64,000 nt of DNA. Origin: a bacterium M00.F.Ca.ET.205.01.1.1. GTDB taxonomy: Bacteria > Pseudomonadota > Alphaproteobacteria > Rhizobiales > Rhizobiaceae. The notes under the pieces are model-generated. The model was not told the origin of the DNA and searched no databases. It was given only the letters and a program-made list of their open reading frames with translations. Of this stretch, positions 36,914 through 44,274 are shown one piece after another. Position numbers and translations under genes: made by a program. Position 1 is the stretch's first letter. Each line of letters opens with the position of its first letter. The stretch is taken from contig SRUQ01000006.1 of assembly GCA_004791255.1 (NCBI GenBank), positions 248,001 through 312,000 of the forward strand. Reading direction: 5' to 3'.

Positions 36914-38044
36914 TCAGGCCCGGCGGCGCTCGGCCTCGGGGTTCCTGCGCGCTGCAAGGAATTCCTTCACGCGGCGGCCGGGTGCTGGGCCGCGCACCGG
37001 CTTGAAACCGTCATCGAGTTCGCCCGACAGATCGAGTGTCGCTTGGTTGCCGACGGCATCGTAATTCTCCTCCAGCCAGTCGCTGGCGGCGGTGCGGCCG
37101 AGATCGCGTAGATAGGTCAGGAACGCCCATTCGGCATTGACCTTCGATGATGCCGCCAGGTCCTTGAACGCTTCGTCGGCATCGATGCGATGCATGCGGA
37201 TGTCGCGGTATTCGCCACGCGGCAGGCGGCCGGCGGCGATCAGTTCCTTGACGAAGGCGATCGAGCGGAATTCGCGCAGCAGCCCGGCATTGAAGGTGAT
37301 CTCGTCGATGCGGTTCTGGATCTCGTTGGCGCTTTTCGGCGTTCCTTCGCGCACCACCGGGTTGATCTGCACCAGAAGTACATCCTCGGTCGCCGCCGTC
37401 TTGAAGAACGGGAACAGCGCCGGATTGCCGCCATAGCCACCATCCCAATGGGGTACGCCCTTGATCTCGACGGCGCGGAACAGTTGCGGCAGGCAGGCCG
37501 AGGCCATCACCGTGTCGAGGTCGATCTCGCCATCGGAGAAGACGCGCAGCTGTCCGGTCTCGACATTGGTCGCCGAGATGAACAGCTCCATCGACTTGCA
37601 GGCCCGCACGTTTTTGAAATCGATCTCCTGCGCGACCACGTCGCGCAGCGGGTTGAGGCCGAGCGGGTTGGCGACATAGGGCGAGAACACCCGCGACATC
37701 GTGTCGAAGAAGACATAGCCCGGCGTGTTCTCGATCGACCAGTTGCCCCAGGCGACATCCCACGGCATGCGCTGCACCGGGCTGAACCGCCCCTTTGCCG
37801 CCACCGCGCGCCAGAAATCGTCGAGCTTTTGCCGCGCACCGTCGACGCCGCCACGGACAAAACCGTCGGCCAGCGCCACGGCGTTCATGGCGCCGGCGCT
37901 GGTGCCGGACACCGCCGATATCTCCAACCTGCCGTCCTCCAGCAGACGGTCGAGCACGCCCCACGAAAAGGCGCCGTGCGAGCCGCCGCCCTGGAGGGCG
38001 ACGTTGATCTTCTTCTTTTCCTCCGCCTTGCCGTTCTTCGTCAT
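36914..38044 (-). CDS. Patatin-like phospholipase
   Basis: 376 residues. The patatin fold is clear: oxyanion glycine loop ALQGGGSHGAF, nucleophile Ser in SGTSAGAMNA and the Asp of the catalytic dyad in HWDGGYGGNP. There is no signal peptide, so it acts in the cytoplasm or on the inner face of the membrane. ATG 38044 is preferred over GTG 38071. The gene lies near phaRAB, and a PhaR-like half-site pair stands in its promoter, so a link to polyhydroxybutyrate granule metabolism is plausible. Confidence 0.88.
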   Translation of the reverse strand: MTKNGKAEEKKKINVALQGGGSHGAFSWGVLDRLLEDGRLEISAVSGTSAGAMNAVALADGFVRGGVDGARQKLDDFWRAVAAKGRFSPVQRMPWDVAWGNWSIENTPGYVFFDTMSRVFSPYVANPLGLNPLRDVVAQEIDFKNVRACKSMELFISATNVETGQLRVFSDGEIDLDTVMASACLPQLFRAVEIKGVPHWDGGYGGNPALFPFFKTAATEDVLLVQINPVVREGTPKSANEIQNRIDEITFNAGLLREFRSIAFVKELIAAGRLPRGEYRDIRMHRIDADEAFKDLAASSKVNAEWAFLTYLRDLGRTAASDWLEENYDAVGNQATLDLSGELDDGFKPVRGPAPGRRVKEFLAARRNPEAERRRA

Positions 38045-38113
38045 GGCGTTCCTGTCATCCTGCTGCGCCACCCTGCCCCAACGTCATTGGACGAAGAAGC
38101 TATCGGCAGCTTA

Positions 38114-38130
38114 TGTTGCAGTGCAGCATA
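38114..38130. promoter_or_regulatory. PhaR-like site upstream of the patatin-like gene
   Basis: TTGC-AGT-GCAG (38116-38126) inside TGTTGCAGTGCAGCATA, a nearly symmetric TGC/GCA repeat. It fits the (C/T)TGC-N3-4-GCAG pattern reported for PhaR of Paracoccus denitrificans. The core TGCAGTGC recurs between phaR and phaA. Confidence 0.5.
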
Positions 38131-38201
38131 TAAGGACGGACCAAGGCAAGAACACGAACACGGTCGCGTGATCACATCAAATTTCGGTCATGAAAGAAGC
38201 G

Positions 38202-38224
38202 CCTTCCGCTTCGAAAGCGGAAGG
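38202..38224 (-). terminator. Terminator-like hairpin after the stand-alone citrate-synthase-family gene
   Basis: CCTTCCGCTT/AAGCGGAAGG, ten-base perfect arms around CGA, 29 bases past the stop of the leftward gene; on that strand it is followed by CGCTTCTTTC. Confidence 0.55.
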
Positions 38225-38252
38225 GCATTGGCCGGCGAAACCGGCTGCCGCC

Positions 38253-39341
38253 TCAGGCGACGAGATCCGGCACCGGCCCGACATAGCGCGACTGCGGACG
38301 GATCAGGCGTCCGGTCGTCTGCTGCTCGCGCGCATGCGCGATCCAGCCGGCGACGCGGCCGGCGGCGAAGACATTGCTGAAGGTTTGGCTGGGAAAACCC
38401 GCAGCCTCGAGCACGAGCGCGGTGTAGAACTCGACATTGGTTTGCAGCGAGCGCGACGGCTTGGCGACCCGAAGCACGTCGAGCGCCGTTTGCTCGACCG
38501 TCTCCGCTAAGGCCAGGCGCTGGCCGGTCTCGCCCTCGCCGCCGAGTTTGCGCACCACCGCCTTCAGCACATCGGCGCGCGGATCGCGCACGCGGTAGAT
38601 GCGATGGCCGAACCCCATGATGCGATCGCCATGCTCGATCTCGTCGCGCAGCCAGCCGGCCGCGTCGCCATGCGCCGCGATGGCGTCCAGCATTTCGATC
38701 ACCGGGCCGGGCGCGCCGCCATGCAGCGGCCCTTTGAGCGCTCCAAGTCCGGCAAGCACGCAGGATGTCAGGCCGGACTGTGTCGAGGCCACGACGCGTG
38801 TCGCGAAGGTCGACGCGTTGAGGCCGTGGTCGCATACGGTGACGAGATAGGTGTCGAGCGCCTTCGCCAGATCGGGTGGCGCAGCCTTGCCGTTGAGCAT
38901 GCGCAGCATGTCGGCGGCATGGTCGGCCCGGCTGTCGGGCGCCGCCGGCCTGCCGCCACGCTTGAGGGTGAGCAGGGCCGGCGTCAGCACCGCCGGCGCC
39001 GCGATCAGCCGCAACGCGTCGGTCAGCGTCTCGCCATCCGGCAAAAACGCCATCCCGGCACGCATCCCGCTGTAGACGTCGAGTGCTGCAAGCGAAGGAA
39101 GCAGGGGCTGCAGCCGCGCGAACACATCGCTGCGCGCTTCGCCGATCCCTTCCGCCAGTTCCGCATCGCCGGGAAGGTCATCGAAGAAGCCGTCCAGCAG
39201 CAGGCGAACCACCTGGGCGTAGTCCCAGCGCCCCGCCAACTCCGTCAGCGAATGCCCGCGGATCGTCAGATGGCCGCCAAGCCCGTCCACGTCCGACAGC
39301 ACGGTTTCCGCCGCCACCACATCATCGAGCCCGTTCGCCAT
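38253..39341 (-). CDS. Citrate-synthase-family protein (stand-alone)
   Basis: 362 residues with the citrate synthase/methylcitrate synthase fold. Of the usual catalytic trio, the two histidines are present (His207 in KGPLHGGA and His246 in MGFGHRIYR). The aspartate position holds glutamate (Glu304 in TNVEFYTAL), as in one subfamily of citrate-synthase-like proteins. It is shorter than GltA (about 430 residues) and lacks the NADH-binding N-terminal domain. Divergent from a homologue fused to a DNA-binding domain, with which it might form heterodimers. Activity as citrate, methylcitrate or another CoA-dependent synthase is open. Confidence 0.85.
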   Translation of the reverse strand: MANGLDDVVAAETVLSDVDGLGGHLTIRGHSLTELAGRWDYAQVVRLLLDGFFDDLPGDAELAEGIGEARSDVFARLQPLLPSLAALDVYSGMRAGMAFLPDGETLTDALRLIAAPAVLTPALLTLKRGGRPAAPDSRADHAADMLRMLNGKAAPPDLAKALDTYLVTVCDHGLNASTFATRVVASTQSGLTSCVLAGLGALKGPLHGGAPGPVIEMLDAIAAHGDAAGWLRDEIEHGDRIMGFGHRIYRVRDPRADVLKAVVRKLGGEGETGQRLALAETVEQTALDVLRVAKPSRSLQTNVEFYTALVLEAAGFPSQTFSNVFAAGRVAGWIAHAREQQTTGRLIRPQSRYVGPVPDLVA

Positions 39342-39396
39342 AGCCTGTCTCCTTGCAGCTGTCCGAGAGGGGAGATAAGGCTAGGCAATCCCGTTC

Positions 39397-39421
39397 ATCA
39401 ATCTTGATCAATAGAATCAAT
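39397..39421. promoter_or_regulatory. Three helically phased ATCAAT repeats between two citrate-synthase-like genes
   Basis: ATCAAT at 39397-39402, 39407-39412 and 39416-39421, spaced 10 and 9 bases so that all face one side of the helix. The centre includes the palindrome TTGATCAA (39404-39411). The array ends 18 bases before the HTH-citrate-synthase start and 55 bases from the divergent gene. Confidence 0.6.
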
Positions 39422-39439
39422 ATAAAAGTACCCCACCCC

Positions 39440-40597
39440 ATGTCGGAATGGCTATCGCGGGAAGAGGCACTGGAAAGGCTCAAGGTGCGGCCGCAGACGC
39501 TCTACGCCTATGTCAGCCGTGGCCGCATCGGCATGCGGCCCGACCAGGCCGATCCGCGCCGCAGCCAGTACCGTGCCGACGACATTGCCGCCTTGGCGAC
39601 CCGCCGCGCACGCGGACGCAGCCCCTCGGCCATCGCCGAAAGCGCCATCGCCTGGGGCGAGCCGTCGATCGTCACCACCATCTCGACCGTGGCCCACGGT
39701 CATCTCATCTATCGCGGCAAGGATGCGGTTGTCCTGTCGGGCCGCGACACGCTTGAAGAGACCGCGGCCATCCTGTGGGCGTTGCCGCACCCGCCGGTTT
39801 TTGCCACGCCGGCCGACGTAAAGGGTCAAAGCGGCCAGTCGGCGGCCTTCACACGGCTTGCATTGGCAGCCAGCGAAGGCCGGCCATCGCTCGGACGCAG
39901 TGCCGCATCGCTTTATGCCGACGCCGCGCAGGCCGTGGGCGTGCTGGCCGGCACTCTGGGCGCCACTCCGGGGCCGGATCCGGTCCATTGCCGGCTGGCG
40001 CGCGGCTGGTCTGTGGAGACAAAGGCGGCGGAAGCGATCCGCCGCGCGCTTGTCCTGCTTGCCGATCATGAACTCAACGCCTCGACCTTCGCCGCGCGCG
40101 TCGCCGCCTCGACCGGGGCGCCGCTGGCCGCCTGCCTGCTGGCCGGTCTGGCGACGCTATCGGGGCCCCGCCATGGCGGCGCCGGCGAGGCGGTCCTGCA
40201 ACTGGCCGAAGATGCAGCCCGGCACGGCGCCGACACCGCGCTCGGGCGCTGGCTGGATCACGAGCGCCCGCTGCCGAGCTTCGGCCATCCGCTCTACCCC
40301 GATGGCGATGCCCGCGCGGCCGCCTTGCTGGCCGACATCGATCTCGACGACACGCTGCGCTCACTGCAGGATGCCGTGCTTGCCGCGACCGGAGCGCGCC
40401 CGAACATCGACTTCGCGCTGGCAGCCATGACGCGCAATTTCGGCTTGCCGCGCGACGCACCGTTTCGCTTGTTCGCGCTCGGCCGCGGCATTGGCTGGGC
40501 GGCCCATGCCGTGGAGCAAGTGACGAGCGGAGGCCTCATCAGGCCGCGCGCCCGCTACGAAGGCCCCGTAGCCGAGCAGCTTGCCGAGTGGGATTGA
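39440..40597 (+). CDS. Citrate-synthase-family protein with N-terminal MerR-like HTH domain
   Basis: 385 residues in two parts. Residues 3-60 (WLSREEALERLKVRPQTLYA, then YVSRGRIGMR, QYRADDIAAL) form a MerR/excisionase-type winged helix-turn-helix. The rest is a citrate-synthase domain with a complete-looking catalytic trio: His245 (SGPRHGGA), His283 (SFGHPLYP) and Asp324 (NIDFALA). ATG 39440 is close to a predicted operator. It should bind DNA, probably the ATCAAT array, with the synthase domain as sensor or enzyme. Longer reading from 39353 is less likely because it crosses the repeats. Confidence 0.88.
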   Translation: MSEWLSREEALERLKVRPQTLYAYVSRGRIGMRPDQADPRRSQYRADDIAALATRRARGRSPSAIAESAIAWGEPSIVTTISTVAHGHLIYRGKDAVVLSGRDTLEETAAILWALPHPPVFATPADVKGQSGQSAAFTRLALAASEGRPSLGRSAASLYADAAQAVGVLAGTLGATPGPDPVHCRLARGWSVETKAAEAIRRALVLLADHELNASTFAARVAASTGAPLAACLLAGLATLSGPRHGGAGEAVLQLAEDAARHGADTALGRWLDHERPLPSFGHPLYPDGDARAAALLADIDLDDTLRSLQDAVLAATGARPNIDFALAAMTRNFGLPRDAPFRLFALGRGIGWAAHAVEQVTSGGLIRPRARYEGPVAEQLAEWD

Positions 40598-40639
40598 ATT
40601 CCGCTCGGAACGTCGCGGCTGCGGGCAGCCGCGAGGCGG

Positions 40640-41254
40640 CTACGACATCGTGTCGAGCTTGCGCTGCATGGCCGCGATCTGGTCCTTGAGCTGCTGCAGG
40701 TCGTCCGACTTCTCAGGCGCTTCCCTCCTGGCCGGTTCGGCCGAGGCCGGGGACGCGGCCGGCACCGAGCCGGCGGCGGGAAATGGCGTGAACATCCGCA
40801 TCGCGTTCTGGAACATTTCCACGTTGCGGCGCGTCTGTTCTTCAAGCGCCTTCATTGGCGTCGGCATCTTCATCATGTCTATCGGCGACTTGCCGAAGGC
40901 GCCCTTCATCTGCTCGCGGAAACGCTCCTGTTCCTTGGAGAAAGCGATCATCGACTGCTCGAGGAAGCTCGGCACGATCATCTGCATCTGGTCGCCGTAA
41001 AAGGCGATCAGCTGGCGCAGGAACGGGATCGGCAGCATGTTCTGCCCGTCCTTGTTCTCCAGTTCGAAGATGATCTGGGTCAGCACCGGATGCGTGATGT
41101 CGTCGCCGGTCTTGGCGTCCTGAACGGTAAATTCCTCGCCTCGCTTGACCATCTCGGCCAGGTCCTCGAGCGTCACATACGTACTGGTGCCCGTATTGTA
41201 GAGGCGGCGATTGGCATATTTCTTGATGATGATCGGATCGTCTTTTGCGGCCAT
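40640..41254 (-). CDS. phaR: Polyhydroxyalkanoate synthesis repressor PhaR
   Basis: 204 residues. The N-terminal PHB/PHA accumulation regulator DNA-binding domain (IIIKKYANRRLYNTGTSTYV) is followed by the PHB-binding helical repeats (VLTQIIFELENKDGQ, LPIPFLRQLIAFYGDQMQ) and a Pro/Ala-rich tail ending in a coiled coil. PhaR represses phasin and pha genes until it binds nascent polymer. ATG 41254 has GAGG at correct distance; ATG 41260 follows it directly. Divergent from phaA. Confidence 0.95.
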   Translation of the reverse strand: MAAKDDPIIIKKYANRRLYNTGTSTYVTLEDLAEMVKRGEEFTVQDAKTGDDITHPVLTQIIFELENKDGQNMLPIPFLRQLIAFYGDQMQMIVPSFLEQSMIAFSKEQERFREQMKGAFGKSPIDMMKMPTPMKALEEQTRRNVEMFQNAMRMFTPFPAAGSVPAASPASAEPARREAPEKSDDLQQLKDQIAAMQRKLDTMS

Positions 41255-41355
41255 CTGCATCCTCCCCGGACACCGGCGCGCCTGAGCAAGCCACCGGTAA
41301 CGATTGCTCCCTTTTTAAGGATAGGCGCAAAAGCCTCATAATTCCAAGCAGTTTG

Positions 41356-41450
41356 TGCAGTGCGGGATCATTTAATGCTGCATGGCCGGCGAAATATGCT
41401 GCGCAGCAATGAACGGGCCGATGGCGGCGCGAGGCGCGACCTGCTTGCAG
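41356..41450. promoter_or_regulatory. PhaR-type operator region between phaR and phaA
   Basis: Within this 95-base block lie TGCAGTGC (41356-41363), the perfect palindrome TGCTGCGCAGCA (41397-41408) and CTGC-TT-GCAG (41441-41450). These TGC/GCA-rich motifs resemble described PhaR targets. Autoregulation of phaR and control of phaA are expected. Confidence 0.5.
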
Positions 41451-41550
41451 CGCATGGGCGCCATGCCGATTTCCGGTTTGACTTGAGGGTGGGAAACGGC
41501 AAGAAAAGTCCTCGACGGCAGAATAACACCCTTGAAGTCTGGAGAAGAAA

Positions 41551-42729
41551 ATGTCCGCTTCCATCGTCATTGCCAGCGCCGCGCGTACCGCAGTCGGCTC
41601 CTTCAACGGCGCCTTCGCCGCCACGCCGGCGCATGAACTCGGCGCCGTCGTCATCAAGGAATTGCTCGCGCGCGCCGGCGTCGAGGCAGGCGAGGTCGAC
41701 GAGGTCATTCTCGGCCAGGTGCTGACCGCCGCCCAGGGGCAGAATCCCGCCCGTCAGGCTTCGATCCTTGCCGGCCTGCCCAAGGAGACCACCGCCTGGG
41801 GTCTCAATCAGGTTTGCGGCTCTGGCCTGCGCGCGATCGCGCTCGGCATGCAGCAGATCGCCACTGGCGACGCCAAGGTGATCGTCGCCGGTGGCCAGGA
41901 ATCGATGTCGCTGTCGGCGCATGCCCAGCACCTGCGCGCCGGGGTGAAGATGGGCGACTACAAGATGATCGACACCATGATCAAGGATGGCCTGTGGGAT
42001 GCCTTCAACGGCTACCACATGGGCAACACCGCCGAGAACGTCGCCCGCCAGTTCCAGATCACCCGCGACGACCAGGACCAGTTCGCGCTGGCCTCGCAGA
42101 ACAAGGCCGAGGCCGCCCAGAAGGCCGGCAAGTTCAAGGATGAGATCGTCGCCTTCACCATCAAGGGCAAGAAGGGCGACACCACGGTCGACCAGGACGA
42201 ATACATCCGCCACGGCGCCACGATCGACGCCATGACCAAGCTGAAGCCGGCCTTCGACAAGGACGGCACGGTGACTGCCGCCAACGCATCCGGCATCAAC
42301 GATGGCGCCGCCGGCGCGCTGCTGATGAGCGAGGCGGAAGCCGTCAGGCGCGGCATCACCCCGCTGGCACGCATCGTGTCCTGGGCGACGGCGGGCGTCG
42401 ATCCGGCTGTTATGGGCACCGGCCCGATCCCGGCGTCGCAGCGCGCGCTGGAAAAGGCCGGCTGGTCGGTCGGCGATCTCGACCTGGTCGAGGCCAACGA
42501 GGCCTTCGCCGCGCAGGCCTGCGCCGTCAACAAGGGCATGGGCTGGGATCCGTCGATCGTCAACGTCAATGGCGGCGCCATTGCCATCGGCCACCCGATC
42601 GGCGCCTCGGGCGCCCGCGTCTTCAACACGCTGGTCTATGAGATGCGCCGCCGCGGCGCCAAGAAGGGTCTCGCCACGCTCTGCATCGGCGGCGGCATGG
42701 GCGTCGCCATGTGCGTCGAAGCGCTCTGA
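41551..42729 (+). CDS. phaA: Acetyl-CoA acetyltransferase (beta-ketothiolase)
   Basis: 392 residues; condenses two acetyl-CoA into acetoacetyl-CoA, the first step of polyhydroxybutyrate synthesis. The active-site nucleophile is the Cys in NQVCGSGLRA (near residue 88), and the C-terminal GHPIGASGAR His and LCIGGGMG Cys complete the thiolase trio. The SD GGAGAAG precedes ATG 41551. Followed by a repeat hairpin and phaB. Confidence 0.97.
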   Translation: MSASIVIASAARTAVGSFNGAFAATPAHELGAVVIKELLARAGVEAGEVDEVILGQVLTAAQGQNPARQASILAGLPKETTAWGLNQVCGSGLRAIALGMQQIATGDAKVIVAGGQESMSLSAHAQHLRAGVKMGDYKMIDTMIKDGLWDAFNGYHMGNTAENVARQFQITRDDQDQFALASQNKAEAAQKAGKFKDEIVAFTIKGKKGDTTVDQDEYIRHGATIDAMTKLKPAFDKDGTVTAANASGINDGAAGALLMSEAEAVRRGITPLARIVSWATAGVDPAVMGTGPIPASQRALEKAGWSVGDLDLVEANEAFAAQACAVNKGMGWDPSIVNVNGGAIAIGHPIGASGARVFNTLVYEMRRRGAKKGLATLCIGGGMGVAMCVEAL

Positions 42730-42742
42730 GAACCAAGCCAAT

Positions 42743-42831
42743 AGCGAATAGGGAGTAGCGAATAGGGAAGAATGGCGTCGGCGCGACGGGACATGGAATC
42801 CCTACTCGCTATTCGCTACTCTCTATTCGCT
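42743..42831. repeat. Inverted short-period repeat between phaA and phaB
   Basis: Arms 42743-42765 and 42809-42831 are reverse complements with one mismatch in 23 bases, built from the units AGCGAAT and AGGG. The loop is 43 bases. The block ends 19 bases before the phaB start, touching its ribosome site, so the folded transcript could modulate phaB translation or mRNA stability. Confidence 0.85.
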
Positions 42832-42849
42832 CAAACAGGGAGGAACTGC

Positions 42850-43575
42850 ATGACCAAGGTTGCAATCGTCACGGGCGGATCGCGCGGCATCGGCGCCGCG
42901 ATATCGATCGCGTTGAAGAGTGCCGGCTATTCGGTTGCCGCGAACTATGCCGGCAATGACGAGGCCGCGGCCAAGTTCAGCGCGGAGACCGGGATCAAGA
43001 CCTACAAATGGTCGGTCGCAGACTATGACGCCTGCGCCGCCGGCATCAAGCAGGTCGAGGCCGATCTCGGTCCGGTCTCGGTGCTGGTCAACAATGCCGG
43101 CATCACCCGCGACGCCATGTTCCACAAGCTGACGCGCGACCAGTGGAAAGAAGTCATCGACACCAATCTGTCCGGCGTCTTCAACATGACGCATCCGCTG
43201 TGGGGCGGCATGCGCGAGCGCAAGTTCGGCCGCGTCATCACCATCTCCTCGATCAACGGCCAGAAGGGCCAGGCCGGCCAGGTCAACTACTCCGCCGCCA
43301 AGGCCGGCGACATCGGCTTCTCGAAGGCGCTGGCGCAGGAAGGGGCTCGCGCCGGCATCACCGTCAACGTCATCTGCCCCGGCTACATCGCCACCGAAAT
43401 GGTCAAGGCGATCGACGAGAAAGTGCTCAACGAGCGCATCATCCCGCAGATCCCGGTCGGCCGCCTCGGCGAGCCGGAAGAGATCGCGCGCTGCGTCGTC
43501 TTCCTGGCCTCCGAGGATGCCGGTTTCATCACTGGCTCGACGATCACTGCCAATGGCGGCCAGTACTTCGTCTGA
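42850..43575 (+). CDS. phaB: Acetoacetyl-CoA reductase
   Basis: 241-residue short-chain dehydrogenase that reduces acetoacetyl-CoA to (R)-3-hydroxybutyryl-CoA with NADPH. TGGSRGIG at residues 9-16, NNAG, the catalytic Ser in TISSING, and YSAAKAG. ATG 42850 behind GGAGGAACTGC; the longer upstream frame is the repeat. The last pha gene here; the synthase phaC is not in the window. Confidence 0.96.
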   Translation: MTKVAIVTGGSRGIGAAISIALKSAGYSVAANYAGNDEAAAKFSAETGIKTYKWSVADYDACAAGIKQVEADLGPVSVLVNNAGITRDAMFHKLTRDQWKEVIDTNLSGVFNMTHPLWGGMRERKFGRVITISSINGQKGQAGQVNYSAAKAGDIGFSKALAQEGARAGITVNVICPGYIATEMVKAIDEKVLNERIIPQIPVGRLGEPEEIARCVVFLASEDAGFITGSTITANGGQYFV

Positions 43576-44274
43576 GGCGGCAGCAACGGATCTCAGAGCC
43601 ACGGCGGACCGCAGGAAGCCGGTCCGTCCTCATTCGCTTCCGAGGCTCGCCGCGGCACGATGCTCCAGATCGGCACGCAAAGGTTAACCGCGACAGCGCC
43701 GACTGTGGGAAACCTGTTCCCAAGCCTGTGGATTCTCGGTGGATAAGCTGTTCACAACACAAGATATTGGGGTGAACAAACCGAGAAGATACCGAGATCG
43801 CTGATTCGTCGCCGATTCGTTCCTGCTTTGGCCGGAACGTTAACGACAAAGGCCGAAAACCGCCGCCAAATGATTAAGGCTCGTTAAGAAAAGTCAATAA
43901 TTTCATAATCTTGGCCAATCGCCGCCGAACAGCGACGATGCACTGCCGGCAAAGGTTAATGGTGACTCCCACCTAGCATGAAACGGGCCAGTTCCGCGAT
44001 TCAGCATGTGGTAAGGGTCGCCTGTCGAAACTCCAGATATAGCCGTGAACAAAACCTGAATCCGTCGGAGTCAGCGATTCGTCGCCGATTCGTTCCAGAC
44101 TCGTTCCATCTGTTAAATGCAGCCCTGTCCACGATCCGACATCGCTATCTTGGAGCCGCGCGGGAACATTCCGCTTTCGCTTCGCGCCCGAAATCCCTAT
44201 GTGTCGGCTGTCATACGCGCCAGCTGCGGCGCGCTCCCGACAATGAGTGGCCAGAAAGCCTTATTTCCGAGCCG
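43576..44274. other. 700-bp non-coding region with GANTC cluster, DnaA-box-like and AT-rich elements
   Basis: Ten GANTC (CcrM methylation) sites lie in 372 bases (43731-44102), against one or two expected. DnaA-box-like motifs are GGTGGATAA (43738-43746) and TGTGGATT (43727-43734). An AT-rich part (43868-43918) includes the CtrA-like pair TTAA-N6-TTAA. A direct imperfect repeat of about 60 bases, containing GATTCGTCGCCGATTCGTTC, appears near 43765-43824 and again near 44040-44095. The frame from ATG 43978 into the helicase is open but reads as non-coding. Confidence 0.6.

Noticed and set aside
36358..36957. A 199-codon leftward frame and a short subtilase-like motif in the efflux upstream gap
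   Set aside because: No recognisable protein; the four-residue motif is too short to support a protease remnant.
43681..43750. Assignment of the chromosomal origin
   Set aside because: The motifs are suggestive, but canonical DnaA boxes are imperfect and hemE, the usual rhizobial neighbour, is absent.
43978..44274. A longer helicase start at ATG 43978
   Set aside because: The extra 99 residues are Arg/Ser-rich with no resemblance to a domain and would cross the GANTC/repeat region; the helicase P-loop sits just after ATG 44275.
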